This document shows positions 1-12,396 of a stretch of 64,000 bases of DNA, in pieces (position 1 is the stretch's first letter; every line of letters begins with the position of its first letter). The position numbers and the translations under genes are program-made. The notes beneath the pieces were generated by a model, which was given only the letters and a program-made list of their open reading frames with translations, searched no databases and was not told the DNA's origin. Source of the stretch: Cunninghamia lanceolata (taxonomy: Eukaryota > Streptophyta > Pinopsida > Cupressales > Cupressaceae); assembly GCA_027924645.1 (NCBI GenBank), contig BSBN01000242.1, positions 4,526,001 through 4,590,000 of the forward strand, in the 5' to 3' direction.

Positions 1-1090
1 ACAAGAAGAAACATGTTAACGCAGCTAATACAGCTGATGCTGTAATACATACAGGGGCTATGAAGTGTGAATTGGTTTTGATTCTTGATTGGCAAAACCG
101 CCGACAACCCATATTGGTATAAGACTTAGGGCACAAAGATCGATCTATTTGAAGACATATTTGACGCAAAAAATGAACCAAGATTAAAACAAAGATGACC
201 ATAACAACAGGAAAACAACATTCGATAGAGGTTTATAACAAAATCAAACAAATAAAGCCATTCAAACAATTATACTAACAAAAACCCTAAAAAAGAAAAT
301 GAAAGTGGTTAAAAGGCTTACCTGTTCAAAGGGAGGAAACCCTAAGTTTGACGATGATGAATTCGATAGAATCTTAGAACGACGCAATCGAACAATGCGA
401 GGGGAGTCCAGTGACCAGCTAGGAAGTAAGAAAATGAAATGACAAAAGAAACCATCGAAAAGACATATTTAAAATCTTGAAATCAAGCCTTTAATGTTTG
501 GCATGAGTGGCCATTAATGGCACTCAAAGTTTAAGATCTCGGAGATCTTGCTAGGGTGGCAATTTCGGCCGACCTCACACATGCTTTACAAAAATGCAAA
601 AGTGGTTAAATCCACTGACAATGGATGTAACAACCTTTTTTTGAGAAAACATGCAACGACGGCAAAAATTACCGCTCAGACATATGGAAAAAGAAAACTA
701 TGTAAAAGCGGTAAAAAGTGCCACCATTACATAGTAAACCAAAAAGATATGTCAAGTCAGCAATTTCTACCGACACTGCATAAGTGAACAAAAAGATATG
801 TAATAGCAGCGAATTTGGCCAACTTTACATGTGAAGACTCAAAAATTTACTAACACCTGGAAAATGACCAAAATTGACATTTCGATTAGTTTACGACTTA
901 ACTGATTTGTGCAAATATCAAGGAATCGATTCCAGGAAATGTCGTAAACTAGTTTAGGATGTCAAATGACTTCACACGAGACCAAGAGAATCTCATCTTG
1001 ATTTGTAAACTTAGAGTGTAGATTACGAAACATACAAGTTTCGTAGGGGTTGTCTACAAAATGAGCGTAGTTGATTTTGAGAACAACAAA
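1..1090. other. Left-edge stretch without a recognisable gene
   Basis: No ORF here resembles a known protein. The AT-rich sequence contains a possible minus-strand leader exon, listed separately, and loosely repeated short motifs around 600-840. Integrase-like sequence begins just after this stretch. Some of it may be a decayed upstream part of that gypsy element, but no conserved pol motif could be read. Confidence 0.4.
322..440 (-). other. Possible 5' leader exon with splice donor
   Basis: Read on the minus strand, a pyrimidine-rich stretch with the common plant leader word TTAGGGTTT ends in CAG followed by GTAAGCC, a strong donor (GTAAG at 321-317). A TTTAAATA box lies about 40 bases upstream of the stretch. 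This looks like an untranslated first exon of a gene running off the left edge. No downstream exon is visible, so it could be chance. Confidence 0.2.
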
Positions 1091-1098
1091 TCCCTATG

Positions 1099-1848
1099 AA
1101 ATATATCACTGGGAAACAAATCTCCAAGTTCATATTGCATTTTATTATTTGTCGATATGGTATCCCTTAGACCATTGTAACTGATAATGGGTGTCCCTTC
1201 AAAAACCAGGAAGTTCATGAATTATGTCAAAAGTTTCACATCCAGCATAGATTTTCTATGCCCTATTAACCTCAAAGCAATGGCCAAGTTGAGGCCTCAA
1301 ATAAGACCATTATAAAAATCCTGAAGAAAACGGTCAATGAAGCTAGCCGAGATTGACATCTTCAATTGAATCCTGCCTTATGGGCTTACCATATAAGCAT
1401 CCAAATGCCCACTGGTACAATTCCATATGCCTTGGTCTACGGTACCGATGCCATACTTCCTATTGAGGTCGAAATCCCTTCGTTGTGTGTATCACTTCAG
1501 CACATCATATCGAATGAAGAGTACAGAAAATCTAGGCTAAATGAATTGGAACTATTGGATGAAAGGTGAATTACGGCTCTCAACCATTTGCAAGTGTATC
1601 AAAATCATCTCTGTCGAAGCTATAATAAGAAAATCAAAGAAAGAAGGTTCCAAGTTGGTGACCTGGTATAGAAAGAGAATCAGAAGAATCAGTAGAGAAA
1701 AATAAGGCAAGTTTGAGCCCAATAGGCTCGGCCCCTTTGTGATCACATCTATCTACGTCTCTAAAGCCTATGCTTTGGCTACCACTGATGGTGTTTCCCT
1801 AGATGAATCGATCAATAGTGTTCATCTCAAAAAATTCTATCCATGATC
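1099..1848 (+). pseudogene. Ty3/gypsy integrase core and C-terminal fragment
   Basis: The translation reads as the second half of a retroviral-type integrase. The RYGIP stretch is followed by VTDNG (second catalytic Asp), then a PQSNGQVE-type motif (catalytic Glu), the WAYH segment, the YGTDAILPIE segment and a closing HLKKFYP tail. In-frame stops near 1169, 1267, 1353, 1569 and 1669 break the frame; its longest open run is 1366-1569. The zinc-binding part and everything upstream (reverse transcriptase, RNase H) are absent or unreadable. The family is a plant Ty3/gypsy element. Lineage cannot be fixed because no reverse transcriptase remains. Confidence 0.85.
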
Positions 1849-1934
1849 TTTTATAAATAGCTTTTCTTTGGAAAAAGCACAAAAAAATAAAAAAATCATA
1901 AAAATGTACAAAAAAAGAGAAGAAAAAATCAATC

Positions 1935-2060
1935 CAATAGTGAAAACCACTTCGGTGGCACTTTGGGTTAGCATCCAATGGTGAAAACTTGGTAAACAAG
2001 CAACTTGGATAAGTACCATAGTAAAAACCTGGCAAACAGGCACTATGGTAGAGCCAACTC
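1935..2060 (+). repeat. Short GTGAAAAC-type repeats downstream of the integrase fragment
   Basis: Three spaced, imperfect units begin AGTGAAAAC, GGTGAAAAC and AGTAAAAAC. The second and third are followed by a (T/C)TGG(T/C)AAACA(A/G)GCA block. They sit just after the end of the integrase frame, in the untranslated 3' part of the gypsy element. Confidence 0.5.
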
Positions 2061-2381
2061 TCACCATCCACTTCGCTATTTGTTTAATCCCCATGGCGTT
2101 GTGTCACTTCATCCATCCTCTGACAACCTCATCCATCCATGGCTAAGTTGTTCATCCCTTTTATCATCCTAGTACCTTACTACTATCATGGCTTGGAACT
2201 TGTCAAAGTTGACATATCATTTGTGTATATCACATATCTTTAACTAAGTCATTCCTAGCCATCAAATCCTATAAAAAGATTTCCATTTGCCTATCCGCAA
2301 TAAATTCTTCCCACACTAGGGGCACTTGCTTATACTTTGACGTCAGGTGGACGCTTTAAGGCATCATGGTCAATCGTATAA

Positions 2382-2530
2382 ATGTCCTGAAAAAATCCAT
2401 AAAAATTAGAAAAAGTCCTGAAAAAATACATAAAAACTAAAAAAAGTCCATAAAAATTAGAAAAAGACCTGAAAAAATCCATAAAAATTAGAAAATGTCC
2501 TAAAAAATATACAAAAACATCAAATAGCCA
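2382..2530. repeat. Imperfect AT-rich tandem repeat
   Basis: About five imperfect copies of a unit of roughly 30 bases, built from CATAAAAATTAGAAAAAGTC and a CTGAAAAAAT connector, follow one another with small indels. No coding potential. The array probably belongs to the 3' non-coding region of the gypsy remnant on its left. Confidence 0.6.
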
Positions 2531-2687
2531 ATAGAAAAAGTACAGGCAATAAAGTCAAACCATCACATCACTTCATCATATGCATTCATATCAATCTAAT
2601 CCAATTCAATCATCACTGGATCAAATCACATCAAATCAAATCAATCCTAACCCCCATCATCTTTCATCATCCCATCAAAACCAACAA

Positions 2688-3005
2688 GAACTACATATCA
2701 TCTTTATTGTTAAATGCCTTGATCCCGTGGATACAGGGTATGTAGGCAGTCTGGTGTATGAAGGAAATACCTATTCAGGCACAAGATGATAAGCCTCCTC
2801 TTCTCTTCCATCTTTCATCTGATCTTCTTTCTCTTCATTCATCACTTTCTTCTTCCATCATCTATCTCCCACATCATCAATAAACACCCAGAACTACATA
2901 TTCATCATGTCTCATCATCATCGTGTGGTGCTTTGATCCCCTGGATATGGGTATGTATGTAGTTTGGAATACAAAGGAAGTATCTAGTCTGCAAGTACCA
3001 ACAAT
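2688..3005 (+). repeat. Imperfect direct duplication of about 100 bases
   Basis: Two related segments, about 2688-2790 and 2888-3005, share the order AACTACATAT, a TTGATCCC(G/C)TGGATA block, a GGTATGTA block, then GAAGGAAATACCTA or AAAGGAAGTATCTA. The stretch between them is pyrimidine-rich (CTTCTTC, CATCATC). Similar GATA..GTATGTAGG words occur in LTRs of plant gypsy elements, so this may be LTR sequence. Confidence 0.45.
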
Positions 3006-3009
3006 TCAT

Positions 3010-4001
3010 TCTTCCATCCCCCTATCATATTCTCTTTATTCCATCTTCTTCTCTTTGACTAATTCAAGAAAAACAAATTGTGCATATTTTGATAGCTCAA
3101 GTGCTTGTTCAAATCAGAGGTAAACCAAGTCATTTGTCCACATGTCTTAAGCTAACATTTTCTATGTCAACCTAACAACAATCTTAGCCTTCAATAGGAT
3201 ATATCTTTCCTTTCAACAAGGTGCTATCCAAATCCATCTAAGAGCACCTTAAATTTGGCAAGAGAACATGATGGATGTGTTTTTTGTTCTATCTTTTTTT
3301 ATTTATCTTTTTTCCCTTCTAATACCTAATCAAGACTGCCTTGATCTTTCATATCTTGGTATGTTGCGATGAAGTTTGGACTGGAGCATGGTCATTTTCT
3401 TTCGTATGTTGTGTTTGTGGGATAATCTTATTCTCCTACTAGACCTAATGGTATCTTGTAAGTGTTGGGATTAGCATCTTGCATATCAATACCTTTTGCA
3501 TTTGAGAAGCTAAACAATCTCTTATGCACTAAGGCTATTCTATGATAAGACTAATTCCCATACATATAACCAACAAGGTTCATTATGTTTAGTGGAAATT
3601 AATTTCAAATAGTTGCTTGTAGAGTTAAAGTCCATCTCGAAGCGGCTAATATTCATATCTTGTACCTTGACAAGGTTGTATTAGCCTGTTGTGCATTGGA
3701 TACACGACACCTTGGTCTTCCATACCTTGGTGCATAATATCCACATGCTACATCAAAAATAAGGATTGTAAACCTTGAATACAGTATGCAACTATTAAAG
3801 TTGTTCTCATCATCATCATCATCATCATCTTTGATCTTCATCATTAACATCTTCTCATTCTTCATTAACATTCTTCCTTTTCTTGCAACACAAGTGTGTC
3901 AGACATATTAAAATCATTACCATATAGGAAGTTCATCATCATAAATCATTTATCCATAGCATCTAGCATCTATCATATAACCATTAATGCATCCATAAAG
4001 C
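3010..4001. other. Non-coding stretch with a (CAT)7 microsatellite
   Basis: No protein or RNA gene is visible. A run of seven CAT units lies at 3808-3828. The right part (about 3,900-4,006) continues directly after element A at 14,500, which shows it to be the old target sequence for that insertion. Confidence 0.5.
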
Positions 4002-4006
4002 ATATC

Positions 4007-4497
4007 TATAAAGAAGAGTAAAGGATCAACAATCTACTAATCAAACATGCAAAGTAAATAAATCAATGATAAGAGAAGGATACCACAATGCACCAATGGA
4101 GACCAAGATTGTGAAGGGGGAAAAACAAAGAAAAACCCCCTGTGTTATGCCAATGGCATGAAGCCTAAAAGAAATTACAGATAGAGTGAGAAGCTTCTCA
4201 ATGAGTGAAATGAGAAGAAAAGAAGAGTGAAAGAAGATATCCGTGATGAGGAATACATCAAAGAGAGGAGGAGACACCTCTTAAATAGAGGTGAGTAATG
4301 GAGTTATTTGTAACTCCCATATGTCATCTTGCATAAGGTGTGTGCACATGTTTCCTCTTAAGGAGGAATCTACAAAAAATAGATTATTCCTACAGGAGGA
4401 ATAAAAGAGGTGAATTATCTGACATGTGTGGGGATAATACACCAAATAATAAATTACAAATAAATTATAATCTTCACTAAGTAAAGATTAATTAACA
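4007..4497 (-). repeat. Element A, 3' LTR (left copy)
   Basis: This copy matches the right LTR along its length but keeps about 57 extra bases around 4350-4410, which include two copies of an AGGAGGAAT motif. The outer edge reads TATAAAG instead of TGCAAAG, two substitutions at the end of the LTR. The inner edge is followed by the polypurine tract. Confidence 0.85.
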
Positions 4498-4509
4498 CAC
4501 TCCCTTAAG
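4498..4509 (-). promoter_or_regulatory. Element A polypurine tract
   Basis: The minus strand reads CTTAAGGGAGTG immediately upstream of the LTR start TGTTAATT. The position next to the 3' LTR fits the plus-strand priming site of LTR retrotransposons. Confidence 0.7.
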
Positions 4510-5422
4510 CTTTACTTGGGGAGATTTACCATAAATCCATCAAAGGATGATTACAACATGTTACATGAATGGCATAAAAGCCTTTACAATGAATAAGAAT
4601 AAAGAATTTGAGAAAGAAGCTTGAAGAAGAGTGAACAATCTAGTTTGAGATAGAGGCAAGTCTTCAAGTGGTCTTGAGAATAATTATATAGATGCCTTTG
4701 TGAACCAAAGTGCTTGTATAGATGCCTTTGAACAATCTAAATAGAGAGCTCCTTTAGAGCCAAGAGAAGTGGATTGATGGTTCTTGTGTTGCCAAGGTAG
4801 ATATTGGACCTATTTCATCAAAGAAACCATAACCAAAAAATGGATTTCCCATTATTGGGATCATCTCCTAAATCTGAATTAGTATAATCATATAAAGAGA
4901 TACAAATTGCATATTGCATAATAAAAGTTTGTGGATCAAATGAATCCAAATTTAAGTCATAAAGCTAATAAGGCAAAAGTTAGCATAGCTAAAATAACCT
5001 TAAGTCTTGAGTAAGAGTGCTAAGAAAAGTTGTAGCACAAAGTATAAAATGTCAATATATAGACATAGCAATAATAGTTCTAGGTTTCTTCTCACTACAT
5101 CATTTATTGAATTGTAAAGGGAACTTATATCAAGTTTAATAATAATGGAATTTAGAAATTAGTCCTAAAGATCATAGTGCCTTCATTTTAAGTTTCAATA
5201 TTAAGGACTTTGAAAAATAGTCCTATAGATGGTTTTAAAAAACCATAATGCCTTCATAAAATATCAAAGGACTTTGAAAATAGTTCAAAAAATGGTATAA
5301 AAACCATATTGCCTTCAATAGAATTTTAAGAACTTGATCCCCAATGATCGGTTCATCATAAAAATGTAAGTGTATACCATCAAAGTGGATGGAAGTATTT
5401 TCCATGGGGCCCAAAAAAAACT
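4510..5422 (-). other. Element A, non-coding 3' interior
   Basis: AT-rich and without a plausible coding frame. Short imperfect repeats occur, for example two ATAGATGCCTTTG words near 4690-4730 and two AAACCATA-TGCCTTCA words near 5240-5320. Confidence 0.5.
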
Positions 5423-6661
5423 CCAATGAGACTTGATAAAATATATAATTCATTATAGATAAGGCTCCCTATGCAACATTATTGCAAATGCGTCTTGCGC
5501 ATAAAATATTTAAAGGCTCCATTGAGACTTGATAAGTCATTTACTTTGCAAAATATATAGATGGAATAAATCCACCAAGAAGGCAAATGCTCTAATGAAC
5601 TTTTAATTTTTCAAAAAAATATAAATGGATTAAATCCATAAGAAGGCAAATTTACCAATATGGCACAATATCATATTAATGAAGCACAATAAAATATCAG
5701 ATTCCCTTTATCAAAATAACATAATTGAAGTTGAGAAGGAAACTCTAGATTGTTTTAAATATTGAGATAAATTAAGACTTAAGTAGAGAGAATGATAATT
5801 TGATAAATCAGAATGATAATTAGGCACCAAGTTCTTCAATGAGACTTGATAAAATATATAATTCATTATAGATAAGGCTCCCTATGCAACATTATTGCAA
5901 ATGTGTCTTGCGCATAAAATATTTAAAGGCTCCATTGAGACTTGATAAGTCATTTACTTTGGAAAATATATAGATGGAATAAATCCACCAAGAAGGCAAA
6001 TGCTCTAATGAACCTTTAATTTTTCAAAAAAATATAAATGGATTAAATCCATAAGAAGGCAAATTTACCAATATGGCACAATATCATATTAATGAGGCAC
6101 AATAAAATATCAGATTCCCTTTATCAAAATAACATAATCGAAGTTGAGAAGGAAACTCTAGATTGTTTTAAATATTGAGATAAATTAAGACTTAAGTAGA
6201 GAGAATGATAATTTGATAAATCAGAATGATAATTAGGCACCAATGGTGATAGAAAGTTCTTCAATGAGACTTGATAAAATACATAAATCATTATAGATAA
6301 GGCTCCCTATGCAACATTATTGCAAATGCGTCTTACACATTAAATATTTAAAGGCTCCATTGAGACTTGATAAGTCATTTACTTTGCAAAATATATAGAT
6401 GGAATAAATCCACCAAGAAGGCAAATGCTCTAATGAACTTTTAATTTTTCAAAAAGATATAAATGGATTAAATCCATAAGAAGGCAAATTTACCAATATG
6501 GCACAATATCATATTAATGAGGCACAATAAAATATCATATTCCCTTTATCAAAATAACATAATCGAAGTTGAGAAGGAAACTCTAGATTGTTTTAAATAT
6601 TGAGATAAATCAAGACTTAAGTAGAGAGAATGATAATTTGATAAATCAGAATGATAATTAG
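5423..6661. repeat. 413/425-bp tandem repeat array in element A
   Basis: Three near-identical head-to-tail units begin with CAATGAGACTTGATAAAA at about 5423, 5836 and 6261, giving periods of 413 and 425 bases. The 12-base difference is the extra stretch ATGGTGATAGAA at the second junction. The third unit is cut by element B. Its last bases (GCACCAATGG...) resume at 12371-12396. No coding potential. Each unit also contains smaller repeats built on ACTTGATAA and ATATATA. Confidence 0.9.
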
Positions 6662-7299
6662 TGTAATGCCCCTCGCTTTTGCTTGGGATAGATGTTATTT
6701 TCATGATTCCTATGACAGTCCTAGTATAAATGATAGTCCTATAGTGCATGTTTACAGTTTCGAGATATTTTGATTTCTATGTTATGGTTTATGTTCTCCT
6801 TGATCTTGATGGACACTTGGTTATCATGCGAGCTAATTATGGATCTATGTTAGGATGATGCTTGATTACTTGTACTTTGTGCCTTCACAGTTTGAGAGAC
6901 ATGATTATAGATTAGTGTTATTTTATGTTTAATGTGTTGTTCGATCATGATTGTGATGTATGACTGGTATTGGATGTAGTTATTTAATGATGTGTTACTT
7001 GAACGGAACAGTGTTGCATTACTCGTGTCTGAGTACCTTGCCACGCTGTGACTTCCGTTCATTATGTTTATGATGACATATTTATATATGTATATATGTG
7101 CAACCTTGTTGTTCATTGCAGGATGTAGGTACCGGGCATCGACTCCACCTGAATTACCAGGTCTGAGCATGCCCTAGCCAATGGAATCATGGATTGGAGT
7201 TGACATGAGGTTCCCCTAATTAGTCAACATCCTCAAGGAGGATGAGCTGTCAGTGTTGTACCATGTCGTCACCGTCAGTGGGACTGTTGTCGTCATTTG

Positions 7300-10200
7300 T
7301 CGTTATGTCCTGTGGCTTCTCTTGGGTCAAGTATCACCTTGTAAATTAGGGCATATCCAATTCTAGTTTCAATTTATGCATGTTGGTATTTCATTAATAA
7401 GGTGAAAATTAAGCTAATGTGAAATAAACAGGTGCTATGGGAATTATGTGTTGTGATTTGTAAAAAAAGATTTAATTGTGTGGTAATTGGTAAATTTTAC
7501 TGGAATTGGTAAATAAATAAATTAAACTAGATAAATGATTTAACGAAATATTAAATTGCAATTTGTAGCGGATTAAATTAAACAAAAAATAAAATGCATA
7601 TGTGAAGGGAATAAACATCGATAATGTTGATAAAATAAATCCAAGCTAAAGTAATTGTGCGGTAAATTTGGGTTACGGATATTTTAATGGTAAAATGAAA
7701 TTGTTACGGGAAAAATGACCATATGTTGGAGGGAGAGATCTGACCAAATCTATCAAATTTATAAGCGGATCATGATGATGAGATTATCTAGTTCTTTATT
7801 GAATAGATATTTGTTACATAAAAAGAAATTAATTAGGTCAAGAATTAATAAAATTGCTTCTCTTTGGATAAAAATAATTATTATCCAATGACATATGGGT
7901 TTGTTATTGCCATCACTATTACTATTACTATTTCTATGATTATTTAGGAACATTAACGAACATAATCAGTTTCTGATTAATAACGATAACATTTTTAGGT
8001 TTTAAAAAAATTAGGGTTGTCATATTTAGGGATATGCAAATTTATATCAGGTGACGTCATTTATAAAATTGAGGAAGTGGGAGTCTCGAAGAATTAATTT
8101 TGCACCCCACGAGAGAGTGGGTTGTGGGGGAAAGGAAGGAATGTCTCTGCATTTACCCAAGGAGTCCATTCTGGATTTTGAGAAAGTGGGATGTCAGGAT
8201 GTCCCCTGCATTTATCCGAGAGTTGAAGCCTAGTCTGGGGGATTTTGGTAGGAGGCTGAAGCGGGAGGATTGGAGGTGGAAGCAACATTGAATCATCGAT
8301 CTGTCAAGAATAAAATTAGGTTCCTTTAAAATTTCCGAGTTTAACTCTATGTTCCTTGAGTTCTTTCAATTAATTTTTCAATGCAGCCTTTTCGGTTTCC
8401 TTGTATTTTGCTTTTAATGAAAGAGTGGACCTGTATCTCAACAATGTGCTGATAAATAAACCAATACATATATATATCTGACATATTACCTGTTGTTGAA
8501 AATTCGCTTGGCATGAGTTTGAGTTTGCCTCATAGGTTAGGTATATGATTTGATAAAGTTGGATCACTGAAATACATCTAGTATTATCTTCCCAGCCCAT
8601 TCGTACTGCCCATAGCTTCCAGATTGCATGATTTGAGGTGAGCCGAAAGGAGCACCATTAAATATCTAAAGATTCACCTCTAGTTGAAGTTTCTAAAGTT
8701 CTTTTTTTTTATAGTTCAGTAGTGCACAGCTGGAATCATTGTTGTAGGGTTTGAACAAATCCATTCGTCAATATCCCATAATCAGTACATAATGTGGATA
8801 TTAAACCTCATATGCCTACATCAAAATAATGAGGGTTGAAGATTAAACCTCATATGCCTACATTTTGCCATGAATGTTTAATATCCCCCTTTCTTAGATG
8901 GGATTTTGGAATTTCCTTTGTCGGCATCCCTTTCCCTACTTCCCACACCCTCACTTCTCGATCATTTACCTTTTTATAGGTTTTCGGGACTTCTCTTACC
9001 TTGGTACATGTAGTCCAATTTCCACAATCCATTTTTAAAATTCCATTCAGGGAAGTTGCAGATCATGCCTTTTCACACATTAGCCAATGAATAAAATTCA
9101 CGTTATGGTAAAAGGAATCTGTTGGCAGTTTAGAGTGAACTCATGTGATTGAAAAGGTGACATCTCCATTTAAATGTTGTGCAAAGCATTATATAAATCT
9201 AACGCAGCTGTAAGGAATAGAGAGTCACTCCAAAGAACAATGCGCAGCTCTCTAGACAAATAGAAGTGCGCAAGTTCTCCAAACAAAAAAAGGTGCCTCC
9301 TTTTGAATGATGCACAAACTCTAAAAATCAATGCAGCATCTAACCAATGGTATGTAGCCACACCAAAGTAGAACGCAAAACCATAGCTCCAGAAATAGAA
9401 TTGGTAGCACAATACTTCCAGATGTGCCTGCAAAACAAACCATTTTTTTGATGTAGACCTTGCATCTGTATTTCCCAGGGCACCGATCTTTAGTAGTGGG
9501 ACGTTCTCCAAACCCATTGTGTACATATCCTGCACTCGTCACATTCCTCAACTGCTGCTCTTCATATTACTCTGAGATTTTGATGAGTAAGTGGATGTCT
9601 ATGATTAACTTTAGGGTTTCCTATAATAATTTTAGTTAAGGTTCCTCAATATTCCATAATTAGGAATTTGGTGATGGATACTCACATTAGAGTACTATTG
9701 TTAGTATAGTTATTAGGTAGGCTTTAGTATTTAATTATTAGTTGTGGTAAGGTGTTATATAGATCGTCCATATGAATGAATTTGAATGGTTAATTAGTGA
9801 AGGTCACGTGATTTAAATTAATAGATTTTTAATCCGTCATAAAATACGGTTGTTATAAATCGTATTATTTGGACACAATTTCATAATTCTGTTAATTTGA
9901 TTATTTAACTATAGTAGATTTGTTAACGGAAGTTTAATGTAAATTATTTAATGGCCTCGGATGAAAAAACAATAATTGTTGTCAAGTGATTGGTGACATT
10001 ATTATTATTATTTTTAATGGTAAATTAGATTGAAATAAATGGAACTCAGTATGTGGAATAGTAGAGTAGATAAATGAATTTAATGAGATATTGAAATCTA
10101 TCACTCTTCCCTTAAAATGATTTATTAGAAATTTTTTTTTAGGTAATTGCAATCGTTGTCAGTGAAGAGGTAATTAAATAAAATAAAAAAGTGTTCTTTC

Positions 10201-11000
10201 ACTCTTAAGTTAATTGGGTTATTACTAGTTTAGGGGTTTATTTTGGTTGCAAATAAATAGGAACCTCCGAAAGACTTGAATACGGAATCATATTGCAATT
10301 ATTTGATTTAACCTTGGGTAGGTAAATGATATTTGTGCCTTTGTGAATCAACTAAATAATGGTTTTTATAAATAATGTTTAAATATTAAAATAATAGTGT
10401 CTTTGCAAATCAAATATAGAATAATGCTATTAGTAATTTTAGGGTTGGGATTTAATCCGCCGTAGTTATTTACCCAAATTACCTATATTATAGTTTTATA
10501 GCTATACACTCAGATAGGTAATTATAGCTTTACCCTCATAATTCAATTAAATCTAAGTCAAAATTAAGGAGCCCTCAACTGGAAAACAAGTTTACACTAG
10601 GAGAAATTTAAATATTCCATTACAAGAAGTATAGCTATATTGTGCTATGTCTTACAGAATGTAACTGAATAGATATGTATATATATATGGCCAATAATCT
10701 TATTTCAAGCTTTGTGCGAATTTGATAATGTTGGATTATTTAATAGACATTATTATCTGAAACCTAATATAGTCTACTAGTGTTTGTGATAAACATAAAC
10801 TGTTGTTTCGAATGACTTCATGTTGAGTACTATTTGTTCATATGATAGGGTCAAGAAACTTGAATTATGGAAAGTGAATCAGATATGTCATCATGACCCC
10901 TATGTTGTTACATCTACCTAAGTGATTAGTCCCAGAGGCATAGGGTATAACGATTGTCCTCATGTACATGGTAAGTTATGAACACCTCATGGTGTGATAA
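7300..11000. other. Element B interior, no recognisable gene
   Basis: Mostly AT-rich, with long runs lacking open frames. A GC-richer patch at 8050-8290 holds two related segments (each with a GTGGG..TGT start and a CTGCATTTA(C/T)CC core). At 8799 and 8842 the word ATTAAACCTCATATGCCTACA is repeated 43 bases apart. A 121-codon minus-strand frame at 9170-9535 has no family I recognise and may be chance or a captured exon. Confidence 0.4.
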
Positions 11001-11261
11001 TTAAGTCTTTCATGGTTGTTGCTATTATTTACTTGTTTTGAGTATGTTATAAGATATCGTGTTGAATAAGACCATGGGGTCACTTTGTCATCTGTAAAGA
11101 GGAATTGTCTCCTGTATTACTTCATCTGGAGGTCATGGATGATGTTTTGAGAGTATGTCCTGGTGATTATGCCATAGATTGCAAGAGGGTTAATGCCTTG
11201 CAATGAGTATGCAAAGTCTATTGTCATGATGTGTTGTGCATGGTTGTTGAATGGGGTTTCC

Positions 11262-11585
11262 TAGGTATAGATAGGGGAGTGGCTTCCAATGTGGGGCCGG
11301 TACCCAAAGTGGTCGCCAGGGAAACCCATTGGGAGTGTGTAATCAAGTGATAACCTAATAATTAATCTAGGGGTTGGGTAGTTTTCACACTAACAAGATA
11401 ATTGGATGCCTCACTCATGCCTGTAGCACTCGTTCAGGCTAAGGATGAGATGAGAAGGCCGTGGTTGGCAAAATCAACTTCCTTGTCCTCATGAAAGGAA
11501 TGTTGATTCCACATGTGTCACCCTATGGGGCCGGTGCCTAGAGAGGCTGCCAGGGCAACCATAGATGGGGGCCGGCTTTTGGTGA
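11262..11585 (+). repeat. Repeated GGGGCCGGT..CC..CCAGGG block in element B
   Basis: Two related GC-rich blocks near 11292-11330 and 11525-11562 share GGGGCCGGT(A/G)CC, then a GTGG or GAGG word and TCGCCAGGG or CTGCCAGGG followed by AACC. They are about 230 bases apart in otherwise AT-rich sequence. Function unknown; non-coding. Confidence 0.5.
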
Positions 11586-12396
11586 TAGATAGCTTGGGTA
11601 ACCCATGCTAGGACCATGCGATGCCACTCTCCTTACTGTAGTCTAGCAGTCCCCAGTTGTACTCTCCCCAGTTGTTAAGTGTTGCCTCTGGAAGTACTAT
11701 TATGTTGTTGTGATATTATCTTGTGATGTTGGAGTCATGTGTTGTCTTTAGTCCACTGTCTACCTGACTGTTGTTATCATGGGAACCTTATGTTAACTCC
11801 TAGCTCGGGGGGTGGACCTCAGGGTTCCACATGGTCGAGTGGAAGAGCTTATTCCATTGGTTTTTTTCCCTAGCCATTGTTCGTAAGCAAAGGGAAATGT
11901 TCCTCATGCTTTATACATCAAATCTTGTACCTGTTTATGAAGACCCTTATTATGCTCATGTTCTTGCCGGTGTATCAATTGATTCAGATTGTATGTATTC
12001 AAATATAATCAGAATAGTGATGATGTAAATTACACAATGATGTACTCATATGTATGGACTTGAATAGGTGCATGTAATCTTGATCAAAGTTGATTATCTA
12101 ATTGATGTCACGAAATGGAGATGTTTATGTATAATCAATAATGTAATAGAGTTAGAATGATCTGTCGATGTTAGTTAGCAATGCATGTAAATGATGTTGA
12201 TTATTTGTCTAGTAATGCAACCATGGCACCTTGGGAGATAAGTTGTTACTTAATGATGTGTATTGATCTGCTAAACCTCACTTGTTATCTTAATAAAAAA
12301 AAAATTATTCTTCTTTTCTTGCATAGATGTGTTGTCTTTCAAGGTGTTCGTGGTCGGGCACTTCAATTAGGCACCAATGGTGATAGAAAGTTCTTG

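Larger units (their letters stand above)
6662..12365. mobile_element. Element B: 5.7-kb TG...CA insertion inside the tandem array
   Basis: The insertion begins TGTAATGCCCC and ends GGGCACTTCA, with the 5-bp duplication ATTAG at 6657-6661 and 12366-12370. The intact site ATTAGGCACCAATGG exists in the neighbouring repeat unit at 6232-6246, so both boundaries are exact. TG/CA ends and a 5-bp duplication are what LTR-retrotransposon integrase leaves. However, I could not recognise paired LTRs, a primer site or gag-pol. The word GGTACCGGGCATC near 7130 and GGTCGGGCACTTCA at the right end are faintly alike, so the LTRs may be very diverged. A non-autonomous or heavily rearranged element is likely. 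Confidence 0.75.

Noticed and set aside
548..787. 79-codon plus-strand frame
   Set aside because: No family resemblance, low-complexity surroundings, and no neighbour or signal to support a gene.
5423..6661. CRISPR-like or satellite-gene interpretation of the 413-base repeat
   Set aside because: Units are contiguous, long and lack spacers. They lie inside an LTR element of a plant genome.
7081..7107. ATATATGTATATATG stretch as promoter
   Set aside because: Simple TA-rich repeat without a downstream gene.
9170..9535. 121-codon minus-strand frame in element B as a gene
   Set aside because: No recognisable domain and no homologous second copy in the window. An overlapping frame of similar quality suggests chance; mentioned only in the element B note.
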